Source: JBEBVQ01 sp037190845 (GTDB taxonomy: Bacteria; Bacteroidota; Bacteroidia; Chitinophagales; Chitinophagaceae). From it: a DNA stretch of 64,000 nucleotides. The notes under the pieces are model-generated. The model saw only the letters and a program-made list of their open reading frames with translations, had not been told where the DNA came from and ran no database searches. Positions 34,817 to 43,901 of this stretch are shown here, piece after piece. Positions within the stretch are counted from its first letter, which is position 1, and every line of letters starts with the position of its first letter. The translations under genes and the position numbers were made by a program. The stretch lies in assembly GCA_037190845.1 (NCBI GenBank), contig JBBCJI010000024.1, positions 89,361 through 153,360 on the forward strand. Reading direction: 5' to 3'.

Positions 34817-35575
34817 TTATAAAGTCCGTTTCCCGGAAATGGTCACGGTTTTTCCGTCTCCATCCTGGAAACTGCCGCTTATCTCATCGCCGGAAAGAGT
34901 CCCTAGAGTTTTACCATCCCTGTCGATAATTTTGCCGCCGTCGATCGTGCCTTTAATATTTTCGTCGTGGAAAGTACCGTTTTCTCTGGCAACACCACCC
35001 CATTTGTCTAATGCACGTGAGAGCAGGATGTTGAAAGTTCCTTTTGTTCCATCACTGATGCTGTAGTTTCCTTCAAAGCCTTCTACCAATGCGTTTGATG
35101 TTTCCTTAATCAGTGTGAACGATGCATTGGGGTGACCGGGAATAGAGGATGCTGTAACCTTAGGGTCATTGCCGTCGGGGGCTACCGAAAAGGTGATACT
35201 TACCGGCCCGCCGTTCATTGTTCCGGTGAAAGGCGCGATGTATGGCTCTCCATTTTCCCAGGCAATACTGGACGAAAGTGATACGGTTTCTCCGTCAATG
35301 ACCATGATTGCAGTTATGGAACTGCCATCATTGCCGACATTAAACCGGATGGTACCCGTTGAAGCAACGAGAATGCCTTTGTAGATTCCTTTGCTGCTAC
35401 CGTCATACTCGGTTTTGGCTTCGGGCGACTGAACACACGTACTGCATTTGTACGAAGATGTGACGGGTGGATTCTTTGTCGTGTCAGGATCTTTATCCTT
35501 GTCTTTCTTGCATGCATTGAGTGCCAGGAAAATGCATGCTGTCAACAGTGTGATGATGTGTGTATGTGGTTTCAT
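34817..35575 (-). CDS. Lipoprotein, repetitive beta-strand-rich, function unknown
   Basis: The 252-residue protein has a signal peptide with lipobox LNAC (Cys22) followed by KKDKDKDPD. A CSTCVQSPEAK segment follows, then a series of strand-turn repeats rich in Gly, Thr and Ser (TGTIRFNVGNDGSSITAIMV, GTFHDENIKGTIDGGKIIDRDGKTLGTLSGDEISGSFQDGDGKTVTISG). Such repeats occur in surface lipoproteins. It lies between the response regulator and the kinase cluster. A TACGTTTG promoter box (complement at 35593-35600) and an 18-base palindrome just upstream suggest control by the regulator. No family recognised. Confidence 0.8.
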   Translation of the reverse strand: MKPHTHIITLLTACIFLALNACKKDKDKDPDTTKNPPVTSSYKCSTCVQSPEAKTEYDGSSKGIYKGILVASTGTIRFNVGNDGSSITAIMVIDGETVSLSSSIAWENGEPYIAPFTGTMNGGPVSITFSVAPDGNDPKVTASSIPGHPNASFTLIKETSNALVEGFEGNYSISDGTKGTFNILLSRALDKWGGVARENGTFHDENIKGTIDGGKIIDRDGKTLGTLSGDEISGSFQDGDGKTVTISGKRTL

Positions 35576-35626
35576 CTTTTTTGTTTTGCTTACAAACGTA
35601 CAGCACTGCTATATATGCCGCATCAC

Positions 35627-35644
35627 CCAAAATGCGTATTTTGG
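35627..35644. promoter_or_regulatory. 18-base operator-like palindrome CCAAAATGCGTATTTTGG
   Basis: Perfect inverted arms CCAAAAT (35627-35633) and ATTTTGG (35638-35644) around GCGT. It lies upstream of the lipoprotein promoter box (TACGTTTG on the minus strand, 35593-35600) and eight bases past the response regulator stop. A related sequence CCTTTTGCGTATTTTTTC occurs at 36333-36350, just upstream of the regulator gene. Confidence 0.5.
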
Positions 35645-35651
35645 AGATACG

Positions 35652-36293
35652 CTATCGTTTCCCCGGGCCGAAGTATTTGTTGACAGCTTCCATACGTGTG
35701 TTGGCCTGCAGTTTTGAATATATGTTGCGGATATGTGTGCGTACTGTTTCGGCGCTGATGTGCATCAACTCTGCGATTTCCTTGTTGCGGTATCCTTTTG
35801 ATACCCGGTTGATGATTTCTTCTTCACGGCGGGTAAGCGGGGCGATCAATTCTTTTTTTTCCGGCCGGAAATAGGTGAGTACTTTCCGTGCGATCTGAAC
35901 ATCTATCGGAGCCCCGCCTGCATAAATGGTTTCAATGGCATGTAACATTTCATCAGGAGGAGCGCTTTTCAGAATGTAGCCCCCGGCGCCCGCCTTGAGC
36001 GCATTGAAGATGTTTTCATGATCATGAAAGACAGTGCAGATAAGGATTTCGGTAGTGATATTTTTTTCTTTGATCTCCCGTGTAAACGTAATTCCGTCCA
36101 TGCCGGGCAGTCCGATGTCCATCAGGATCACATCGGGCGGGTATCTGAAGATTATATTGCGTGCCGCCTCAACGCTGTTATAGTTTCCCGTGCAAATAAT
36201 ATGCCCGCTATCGTTCAGGAGCTTTTCCCACGCGATGGCAATATCCCTGTCGTCTTCTATGATAACAATACGTAGCTGTGTTGCAACTGTCAT
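35652..36293 (-). CDS. NarL/FixJ-type response regulator
   Basis: The 213-residue protein has a receiver domain with acidic pocket IIEDD (11-15), phospho-acceptor Asp59 in DVILMDIGLPGMDG, the Thr/Val-Phe-His region CTVFHD and Lys in YILKSA. A LuxR-type helix-turn-helix follows (LTRREEEIINRVSKGYRNKEIAELMHISAETVRTHIRNIYSKL). It is the expected partner of the HisKA_3 kinase at 32376-33701. Probable targets are the adjacent lipoprotein gene, its own gene and the divergent genes at 36562 onward, all of which have related motifs or direct repeats upstream. Confidence 0.93.
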   Translation of the reverse strand: MTVATQLRIVIIEDDRDIAIAWEKLLNDSGHIICTGNYNSVEAARNIIFRYPPDVILMDIGLPGMDGITFTREIKEKNITTEILICTVFHDHENIFNALKAGAGGYILKSAPPDEMLHAIETIYAGGAPIDVQIARKVLTYFRPEKKELIAPLTRREEEIINRVSKGYRNKEIAELMHISAETVRTHIRNIYSKLQANTRMEAVNKYFGPGKR

Positions 36294-36332
36294 GATACAA
36301 AGAAAAGAAACAGTCGCAGTATCTGCATCCCC

Positions 36333-36350
36333 CCTTTTGCGTATTTTTTC
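36333..36350. promoter_or_regulatory. Possible response-regulator site upstream of the regulator gene
   Basis: CCTTTTGCGTATTTTTTC shares the core TGCGTATTTT with the perfect palindrome at 35627-35644. It lies 40-57 bases before the regulator ATG, a position fitting autoregulation. The left arm is degenerate. Confidence 0.35.
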
Positions 36351-36392
36351 ATTGTTCTGTTACCGGCTGACATTATCCCTGAGTCGCTGATA

Positions 36393-36458
36393 TTTCCCGA
36401 TTTTGACAAATGCTTTCCCGATTTTGATAATAACCCTCTCATGTCGTCTCTATTTTTG
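36393..36458 (+). promoter_or_regulatory. Promoter with paired 14-base direct repeats
   Basis: TTTCCCGATTTTGA occurs twice (36393-36406 and 36414-36427), exactly 21 bases apart, that is two helical turns on one DNA face. The -7 box TATTTTTG (36451-36458) follows. The second repeat ends near the expected -33 region. This suggests an activator or repressor site controlling the downstream hypothetical and type IX secretion genes. Confidence 0.5.
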
Positions 36459-36561
36459 CGCCGCTTATTCTTGCTCCCACCTGTTGCCGGATTTCCGGTA
36501 CGTACTATCCGTTTTTAATAATCTGTCTCACCCCGGTATCTGATGCCGGAAATAGGATTTT

Positions 36562-36939
36562 ATGCAAAAAGCAAAAAATAGTGATATGCTGCCTGCCGTT
36601 AAAGTCATATGGCTCCGGCTGATAGCAGTCATGTCTGATATACAGGGCTTCACAAGCCGGCATACGGGCGTTTATACCTGCTCCTTTGATGTTGACGGCG
36701 TTCATTTGTGCATTGTGAAATGCTGGCCCGATGAAGTAATGCTTTGTTACGCTATGCCGGGGAACGGCCGACGTCGTATTTGTCATTTCTATGCAGGAGA
36801 AGAGGTCAATTACAAGCTGATAGAAGATACCATTATAAGCTGTGCGGCCCGGATAATGAGTCGTGACTCCAATCTGCACTCTGTGAGTGGATCAGCCTCT
36901 GATTTTTCAATATTTAATCAAACAACAATAACAAAATAG
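36562..36939 (+). CDS. Hypothetical protein preceding a secreted T9SS substrate
   Basis: A 125-residue frame with a mixed, soluble-looking composition (IQGFTSRHTGVYTCSFDVDGVHLCIVKCWPDE). No signal peptide, membrane segment or recognised motif. It ends nine bases before the next gene and lies behind a good promoter-like box, which supports it being real, but a non-coding leader cannot be excluded. An overlapping minus-strand frame of 124 codons (36505-36879) is less plausible because its composition and context are poor. Confidence 0.45.
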   Translation: MQKAKNSDMLPAVKVIWLRLIAVMSDIQGFTSRHTGVYTCSFDVDGVHLCIVKCWPDEVMLCYAMPGNGRRRICHFYAGEEVNYKLIEDTIISCAARIMSRDSNLHSVSGSASDFSIFNQTTITK

Positions 36940-36948
36940 ACAGTTGGT

Positions 36949-39900
36949 ATGAAACAATTAATTGCTCCCCTCTTATTGTTACTATTTGCCTGCCGGGCAA
37001 ACGCCCAGGCTCCCGGTGTGGAATGGGGGATCCGTACGGAAAGCGGTCAGGTGGGGGTGATCAGGTCCGGTGACGGCTATGTTGTTACCGGCACGCTGGA
37101 TCGTGATATCTATGTATTCAATACCGATGATACAGGCGCTATACGCTACCGGCGCCGGATGGGCGGATCGGACTATGATTATGCCCGGAATATCCTGGAG
37201 ACACCCGATGGCGGCTACCTCGTGCTGAACAGCGTAAGGGGCGGTGCTGATGGGGATGTCACTTCCACCAAAGGGGCCGGCGGCAATCCCTGGCTGGTAA
37301 AGCTCGATAGTATGCTCAATATCGTGTGGGACAAATCTTACGGCGGTACGGTAAACAATAACCAGCGTAATGCCGGTGGCAATGTTTTCTACAGTATCAG
37401 ACCTGCGCATGGCGGCGGTTATATTATGGGTGGTATTGTCTGGTCGGACGATGGTGATATAACGGATAAAAGATGGTATGGGGCCAGCACCGCAGTAGGG
37501 TTCAGTAACTGCTGGGCCATGAAGATTGATGATACCGGAAAGGTGATCTGGTCGAAGACCTATGGCGGCAACGGAGGCTATAATGTATTACGCACCGAAT
37601 ATTTCGCGGACATCAGGCCCTGTCCATCCGGGGGATATATTGCCATAGGCAACACTTTCAGTGAAAACCAGGACGGCGATGTTACCGGATACATGGGCGC
37701 CTCCGATATCTGGCTGGTGAAGCTGGATGATACAGGAAAGCTGGAATGGCAGAAAACCCTGGGCGGATCGGGATATGACTATGCCGGAAGTGTGTTCGTC
37801 ATGCCAGATGGGCACTACCTGGTATTCGGCTCAACGACTTCTGTGGATGAATATATACACAGCCCCTACGGCAACGGGAAGTATGATCTCTGGCTGGCAA
37901 AGATCCATGCCACAACACAGGATACGATATGGACAGAAAGCCTGGGGGGCGGCGAGGATGAGGCTGGTATGTTATACGAAGCGCCGGATGGAGGGTATTT
38001 CATGATCGGAAGAACCAGCTCGAAAAACGGGGATGTGGATACAACTACCGCACACGGAGGAAATGATATATGGGTGGTAAAGCTGGACAGCACGGCCCGC
38101 AATATTGAATGGCAGCGGCTGTACGGCGGTTCGCTTGCAGAAAGCGCTGCTGGCGCTGCGATCATCAGCGCAACCCAGGCAGTGATCGCAGGCTCTTCGT
38201 CATCAGCCGATGGCGATGTAATTGGCAGGTATGGCGGCATTGGTAACGGCTGGCTGTTCAAGCTGGGCGCATGCCCTACGGTAGCTACCAAATGGCTGGA
38301 AGTTTGTGATGGGGACACTGCTTATTTCAACGGACGTATGCTGACGCAAGCGGGAACTTATTATGATACCATCACTGCCGTTACCGGTTGTCCTGAGTAC
38401 GTGACACTTCACTTTAAAGTGCGCTCTTCCAAGGCTCCGTACGTGTACCTGGACGGGAATGAGTTGATCGTAAATCAGGAAGGGGATTTCCGGAAATATA
38501 CCTGGCTGTTTAACGGGAGCGTGCTGACACACAATAATAATAAATCCCGGATTACCGTCCGTGAGCAGGGAAATTATCGCGTAGTGGTAACGGATGAAAT
38601 GGGTTGTGTGAAGGATACCACGGTGGCGATTCCTTTTGTCTTTGACGGCTGCCTGGCGCCAGATGACGCCTGGCGGAAAACGTATGGCGGTGGCAGTACG
38701 GATGTAGCTAATGCCATACGCGCCACGCCCGATGGTGGTTATATTGTGATCGGGCAAAGCAACTCCACCACTATCCCCGGGCATAATGGTAATTATGATT
38801 ACTGGATCATCAAAACAGATGCACAGGGTGATACACTCTGGACCAAGGCATATGGCGGTTCTGCAATTGACTACGGACGGGATATACGCCCGACGGCAGA
38901 CGGCGGATATATAGCGGTAGGTGAAAGCCGTTCCAATGACGGATATGTACACGGCCACAAAGGGACCACCAGCTCTTATGACGCATGGGTGCTCAAGCTG
39001 AACGCATCCGGCGATACGGTATGGACCCGTTCTTACGGGGGGGCCGCCGCTGATGGCGCCAATCTTGTGCGGCAGACACAGGATGGCGGTTATCTTATCG
39101 GTGGGTACACCGCATCCTCTACTGATGATCTGGACGGAACGACTGCTACCGGAAATTATGGATGGGTTTTGCGTCTGAATGCGCAGGGGGATATTTTATG
39201 GCAGCAGCGTTTGTCAGGTAATTCGAATTTCCCGTGTCTTTCTGTGCTTGAATTACCTGATGGCTCCATTCTGGCAACGGCAGATGCCGCCAGCAGCTTT
39301 GGCGGCACGCTGGGTAATACAGATATCCGGATTGCAAAATATACTGCTTCGGGAAATGTAGCCTGGGAAAAACATTACGGCGGTAGCAACTATGATTATG
39401 CAAAAGCGATGGAAGTCCATCCGGACGGAGGATTTGTCTTGATGGGAAATTCTTCATCCAGTAATCATCATGCTATTGGCCAGCATGGAGGAAATTATGA
39501 TATGCTCATCATCCGGGCCGACACTGCCGGAGCAGTTATCCGGAGCATATGCATCGGCGGGTCCGGAAGTAATGACAATGCCACCGGCAATAGTCTTGGC
39601 TTTACTTCAGACGGGGGATACATCTTCCCGGGTAAGGCCGATTCCTATGATTTTGATCTTGCCGGAAATACCGCTACAGGGCCCTGGCTGGTGAAAACAG
39701 ACAGTCTGCTGAACATTGAATGGCAGAAGATACAGACCGGTATTACTACCAATATTAATTCGATCGTGGTGCATCCGGATGATTCCTATACCATTACCGG
39801 GCATTCAACCAATGATTATGTCATTATCAAAAGCAAATCCTGCCGTACCTGTATAGACCGTACCGACGGATATGTTTGCCCCGGTGATTTGTATGCACAT

Positions 39901-40626
39901 AATAATAGCACTTATGCGCCCGGTTTGTATCGTGACAGTACGCAGTCCGGTGACGGATGCTATCAGATAGCTGCGTTGCTGGTACGTGAAAATCCTGTGT
40001 ATACAGTTTCGGATTATGCCGTGATCTGTAAGGGCGATGCCTATGATCTGGCCGGCACGCTGCTCTATACCCCCGGTACCTATACCGGTACTTATCAGAC
40101 TGTGGGCGGCTGTGATAGTGTTGTGACTCTGGCACTTATTGTAGACAGCATTTCCCGGCCGGTTGTGACAGCTTCCGGAGGAACGCTGACGACAGCCTCC
40201 GGTTATGTAAGCTATCAATGGCTGGATGATAACGGTCCACTTTCCGGAGCTACAAGCGTCTCATACAGCCCACTGAACAGCGGGAATTACCGTGTGGTGG
40301 TTACCGGACAGAATGGCTGCGCAGATACTGCTGATGCAGTGGCCTATACCGTGTCTGTGGCTGATAGGGGTTTTGCTCCCGGAGACTTGTCTGTATACCC
40401 CAATCCTGCCCGGCAGCATATTGTAATCAGCCTGTCGCAGTCTGCCGATCTGCTGGATATATCTGTTACCGGTATAGACGGAAGGGAGCTGATCCGTACA
40501 CAGCGATTCCGTGTTGACGGCCCTCAGATGCTGCCGGTAAGCGATCTGACACCGGGTATATACCTGCTCCGGATCAACGCCGGATCAGACAGGGAAGCCA
40601 TTCGTAAGATCATTATTGCTGAATAA
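36949..40626 (+). CDS. Large secreted repeat protein with type A type IX secretion sorting domain
   Basis: 1225 residues with a signal peptide (QLIAPLLLLLFACRANAQA). Two blocks (about 20-450 and 565-965) contain repeated units of the form W.K.YGGS..DYA..I..T.DGGY...G.S.S.DGD.....G..D.W..KLD..G, a beta-propeller-like pattern. They are separated and followed by T9SS-associated modules (CDGDTAYFNGRMLTQAGTYYDTI, CKGDAYDLAGTLLYTPGTY). The last 80 residues (LSVYPNPARQHIVISLSQSA...TPGIYLLRINAG...RKIIIAE) are the type A sorting domain that directs passage through the type IX secretion system and attachment to the surface. It is 27 bases from the next gene, so probably one operon. Confidence 0.9.
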   Translation: MKQLIAPLLLLLFACRANAQAPGVEWGIRTESGQVGVIRSGDGYVVTGTLDRDIYVFNTDDTGAIRYRRRMGGSDYDYARNILETPDGGYLVLNSVRGGADGDVTSTKGAGGNPWLVKLDSMLNIVWDKSYGGTVNNNQRNAGGNVFYSIRPAHGGGYIMGGIVWSDDGDITDKRWYGASTAVGFSNCWAMKIDDTGKVIWSKTYGGNGGYNVLRTEYFADIRPCPSGGYIAIGNTFSENQDGDVTGYMGASDIWLVKLDDTGKLEWQKTLGGSGYDYAGSVFVMPDGHYLVFGSTTSVDEYIHSPYGNGKYDLWLAKIHATTQDTIWTESLGGGEDEAGMLYEAPDGGYFMIGRTSSKNGDVDTTTAHGGNDIWVVKLDSTARNIEWQRLYGGSLAESAAGAAIISATQAVIAGSSSSADGDVIGRYGGIGNGWLFKLGACPTVATKWLEVCDGDTAYFNGRMLTQAGTYYDTITAVTGCPEYVTLHFKVRSSKAPYVYLDGNELIVNQEGDFRKYTWLFNGSVLTHNNNKSRITVREQGNYRVVVTDEMGCVKDTTVAIPFVFDGCLAPDDAWRKTYGGGSTDVANAIRATPDGGYIVIGQSNSTTIPGHNGNYDYWIIKTDAQGDTLWTKAYGGSAIDYGRDIRPTADGGYIAVGESRSNDGYVHGHKGTTSSYDAWVLKLNASGDTVWTRSYGGAAADGANLVRQTQDGGYLIGGYTASSTDDLDGTTATGNYGWVLRLNAQGDILWQQRLSGNSNFPCLSVLELPDGSILATADAASSFGGTLGNTDIRIAKYTASGNVAWEKHYGGSNYDYAKAMEVHPDGGFVLMGNSSSSNHHAIGQHGGNYDMLIIRADTAGAVIRSICIGGSGSNDNATGNSLGFTSDGGYIFPGKADSYDFDLAGNTATGPWLVKTDSLLNIEWQKIQTGITTNINSIVVHPDDSYTITGHSTNDYVIIKSKSCRTCIDRTDGYVCPGDLYAHNNSTYAPGLYRDSTQSGDGCYQIAALLVRENPVYTVSDYAVICKGDAYDLAGTLLYTPGTYTGTYQTVGGCDSVVTLALIVDSISRPVVTASGGTLTTASGYVSYQWLDDNGPLSGATSVSYSPLNSGNYRVVVTGQNGCADTADAVAYTVSVADRGFAPGDLSVYPNPARQHIVISLSQSADLLDISVTGIDGRELIRTQRFRVDGPQMLPVSDLTPGIYLLRINAGSDREAIRKIIIAE

Positions 40627-40653
40627 TAAAAGTCATCAAAAAAACAGGACGTT

Positions 40654-42861
40654 ATGATCCCGGGGAAACTGTTGTCGTTTTTTATGTTGTTCATTATATG
40701 TTGCAGCGTACATGCGCAACAGTTTCCCAATATGGACTTTTCCTACGGCGATCTGTCCCACTGGCAAATCTATACCGGTACAAACCAGAACCCTTTCCTT
40801 ACCCCCGGTGGATACGTGGCGCGCCGGTTTACCATTCACAGCAGCACTGAAACAAATGATCCCAATACCTGTTTCCTGCTGCCAAGGACGGCCCCCGGTT
40901 ATAAGAAAAGTATCAAGCTCGGCGGATATGCGGTTGCAGGAGTGATGGCTGCAAACTATTCGGGAGGTGGTGGACAGGCGATTGAATATACGTTTACCGT
41001 AGCAGCCGATAGTCCGGTTATTATCTGGTATTATGCTGCTGTCAGCGGGGTAGGGCCCTGTACGCTCAGTGGCGGTCCGATTTCGCATGAGCAGTTCAAG
41101 GTGTCACTGCTGGATAATACACGGGCGCCTATAGAAACAGGATGTACTAATGCCTGTGTTCCCAATGCGGCCGGCCGGCCTCCTGCTAACTGCTCCTCTC
41201 CCAAGATATTCTATGGCTGGAATTCGGCTATTCTTGATCTCAGCGCCTACATCGGACAGCAGGTAACAATACAGTTTTTAACGACAGATTGTAACGCCGC
41301 ACAGCATTATTACTACGCCTATATCGCTACCGGTTGCCTGAGCAAAGATGATGGGGTAGGCTACATATGCCCCGGAGCAGGGGGGCATGGATATGTACAG
41401 GCACCAGAAGGTATGGGCTCTTATCTGTGGAGCACGGGAGATACTTCGCGTACTCTGATCATACAGAATCCTGTTGTTGGCGCGCAATATACCTGTACGA
41501 TGTCCGGTACGGTTACATCCTGTGGCCCGGTGACGATCAATTATACTTTGAAGCCGCTTTCTTTTGAAGCGGATTTCAGCTATGTACGCGGTGACGATTC
41601 ATGTAATCAGATCGATTTTACTGATATTACTGCCCTGGAAGATGGTGCAATTGTAGCATGGGAATGGAATTTCGGAGATCCTGTATCGGGCGCTGCAAAT
41701 ACAGATACCGCCCGGCATCCGGTACATATATTCAGCGCTCCGGGTACGTACACCGTTACACTGAAAGCCATTTCTTCCGGTGGATGTGTAGCAGAGACCA
41801 CAAAGGATGTTGCCGTAACAGAAAACGGCCTGCATCCTGGTTTTACAATTGTACCGGACGACTCCTGCCTGAAGATGGGGTTCCGGAATGAGTCTGTGGC
41901 TGTTGACGATAGTATTGTTGCCATAACATGGGATTTCGGCGACCCGTCTTCAGGGATAAACAATACATCTGCTGATCATACCCCGGTACATGTATATCCT
42001 GCTCCGGGAAGTTATCCGGTAACGTTAACCGTTGTTTCCGCACGTGGGTGCACGGCTTCCGTGCAGCAGTCGGTTGCTATACGGGAGGAATCTGTAATTG
42101 CTGATTTCCTGTTTCAGGATATACTTTGTTATACAAAAGACACGCTTTATCTTGAAGATATATCCGGCGGGGAGATCATAAGACGGCGGTGGACGATCGA
42201 CGGATCGCTGCTGGCAGATACGGCAGCGCGTGTCATGTATGTGTTTGAGCACCCCGGGCAATATCCGGTCTCACTGGTGGCGACCGCTCCCAATGGTTGT
42301 CGTGATTCGGTCGCACATAATATACAAGTGGCGCCTTTGCCTGTCGCTGATTTCAGTTTTTCTCCCGATTTTCCCGTTATTCCGGATGCAAGGGTATATT
42401 TTCAGAACCGGTCTCCGGATGCGGTAAAATATCTCTGGGATTTTGGAGATCAGACCCTCCCGTCTTACCGGACGGAAAAAGACCCGGTGCATCAATATGA
42501 GGCAACCGGTACATACCTGGTTGTGCTGCTTATAGAAAATGAGGCCGGCTGTGCCGATAGCGTGGTGCGCATTGTAGAAGTGTCTGATCCGTATTTTATT
42601 CCTTCCGCATTTTCTCCCAATAGCGATGGAAAGAATGATGTGTTCCGCGTGGCCAACTTTACGAGTGGTAAGCTGCTTGAGTTACGGATTGTAACCCGTT
42701 GGGGCGAAGAGGTGTATGCCACAAACGATCCCGCCATGGGATGGGATGGGATGATCAAAGGCAAGCCTGCCGAAGTTGGTGTGTATTACTACCTGATCAC
42801 AATCGTAGGTCCGGATGGTGCCCGGCATGTACATAAAGGTGATCTGACATTGATCAGATAG
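40654..42861 (+). CDS. Secreted PKD-repeat protein with gliding-motility-type (T9SS type B) C-terminus
   Basis: 735 residues with a signal peptide (IPGKLLSFFMLFIICCSVHAQ). The N-terminal about 230 residues are a Cys-containing jelly-roll-like domain (MDFSYGDLSHWQIYTGT, QFLTTDCNAAQHYYYAYI). At least three PKD-like repeats follow, each ending in WNFGDP/WDFGDP and HxYxxPGTYxVTL. The last 90 residues (IPSAFSPNSDGKNDVFRV...LRIVTRWGEEVYATNDP...WDGMIKGKPAEVGVYYYLI) are the gliding-motility-associated C-terminal domain, the type B type IX secretion signal. A surface adhesin role is inferred; it probably works with the preceding substrate. Confidence 0.9.
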   Translation: MIPGKLLSFFMLFIICCSVHAQQFPNMDFSYGDLSHWQIYTGTNQNPFLTPGGYVARRFTIHSSTETNDPNTCFLLPRTAPGYKKSIKLGGYAVAGVMAANYSGGGGQAIEYTFTVAADSPVIIWYYAAVSGVGPCTLSGGPISHEQFKVSLLDNTRAPIETGCTNACVPNAAGRPPANCSSPKIFYGWNSAILDLSAYIGQQVTIQFLTTDCNAAQHYYYAYIATGCLSKDDGVGYICPGAGGHGYVQAPEGMGSYLWSTGDTSRTLIIQNPVVGAQYTCTMSGTVTSCGPVTINYTLKPLSFEADFSYVRGDDSCNQIDFTDITALEDGAIVAWEWNFGDPVSGAANTDTARHPVHIFSAPGTYTVTLKAISSGGCVAETTKDVAVTENGLHPGFTIVPDDSCLKMGFRNESVAVDDSIVAITWDFGDPSSGINNTSADHTPVHVYPAPGSYPVTLTVVSARGCTASVQQSVAIREESVIADFLFQDILCYTKDTLYLEDISGGEIIRRRWTIDGSLLADTAARVMYVFEHPGQYPVSLVATAPNGCRDSVAHNIQVAPLPVADFSFSPDFPVIPDARVYFQNRSPDAVKYLWDFGDQTLPSYRTEKDPVHQYEATGTYLVVLLIENEAGCADSVVRIVEVSDPYFIPSAFSPNSDGKNDVFRVANFTSGKLLELRIVTRWGEEVYATNDPAMGWDGMIKGKPAEVGVYYYLITIVGPDGARHVHKGDLTLIR

Positions 42862-43041
42862 GTTAATGTTACAGATGGTCCGCTTCCCGGACAACTTCCC
42901 ATAACACAGAAGGCGTTATATTTCGGCGTCCGGATATAGTACTCAATTTAATAAAACTATATTTATCTTTGAATTCAACGAATATAGAGCGGGTGATGAT
43001 TGAAGTCTTCATGAAATCCGGCACAGAAATCTTATTGTTGA

Positions 43042-43830
43042 GTGAAACAGAGCATATATCAAATAGACGCATTTACCGATAAAGTTTTCTCAGGAAACCC
43101 GGCAGCCGTCTGTCCGCTTGACCAATGGCTGAGTGATGACATTTTGCAAAAAATAGCAATGGAGAACAATCTTGCTGAAACTGCATTTTATGTAAAGGAG
43201 AACAACCAATATCAGATAAGGTGGTTTACACCGACAGTTGAAGTTGATCTCTGCGGACACGCAACATTGGCCGCAGCTTTTGTTTTATTCAACTACGAAA
43301 ATCATAACGAAGATATCATTCACTTTTATTCCCCAAGAAGCGGAGCGTTACCGGTAGCTAAAAAAGGAGCATTACTGACACTGAATTTTCCTGCAGACAT
43401 ATTGGAGCCAGTAGCATTATCTGATGAAATAACTGGCTGCTTTGATGTTAAACCCAAATTAGCCTTTAAAGGTAAAACAGACTATCTGCTTGTATTCGGC
43501 AAAGAAGATGAGATAAGAAAAGCAACTCCTGCGCTGGACATGATTTCAAGATTAAAAGGGCGTGGGATTATTATCACAGCCAAAGGCGACAAGGTTGATT
43601 TTGTATCGAGATTTTTTGCTCCGCAATCAGGAATTAACGAAGACCCTGTAACGGGCTCGGCTCATACCAGCTTGGCTCCATATTGGGCAACACAGCTTGG
43701 TAAGACTGAATTGACAGCAATGCAACTTTCAGAACGTACAGGATATTTACAATGCAACTATTTAAATGACAGAGTTGAGATTAGCGGGCAGGGAAAGTTA
43801 TACTTAACTGGAGAAATATACCTGGAATAG
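43042..43830 (+). CDS. PhzF family isomerase/epimerase-like protein
   Basis: A 262-residue protein of the PhzF/diaminopimelate-epimerase fold. The first half has FTDKVFSGNPAAVC and the catalytic Glu46 in NNLAETAFYV. WFTPTVEVDLCGHATLAAAFVLF follows, and the second half has FFAPQSGINEDPVTGSAHTSLAPYW, the matching family signature. The substrate is unknown for most members. It starts with GTG at 43042; no in-frame ATG gives the right N-terminus. The surrounding 43-45 kb is visibly richer in A+T than its neighbours. Confidence 0.9.
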   Translation: MKQSIYQIDAFTDKVFSGNPAAVCPLDQWLSDDILQKIAMENNLAETAFYVKENNQYQIRWFTPTVEVDLCGHATLAAAFVLFNYENHNEDIIHFYSPRSGALPVAKKGALLTLNFPADILEPVALSDEITGCFDVKPKLAFKGKTDYLLVFGKEDEIRKATPALDMISRLKGRGIIITAKGDKVDFVSRFFAPQSGINEDPVTGSAHTSLAPYWATQLGKTELTAMQLSERTGYLQCNYLNDRVEISGQGKLYLTGEIYLE

Positions 43831-43901
43831 AAAAATTATTTCAATACGGGTTTCGCGGTAGATGGTTTGACATGTAAATCTGGATAAAACGGCTTACGAC
43901 C

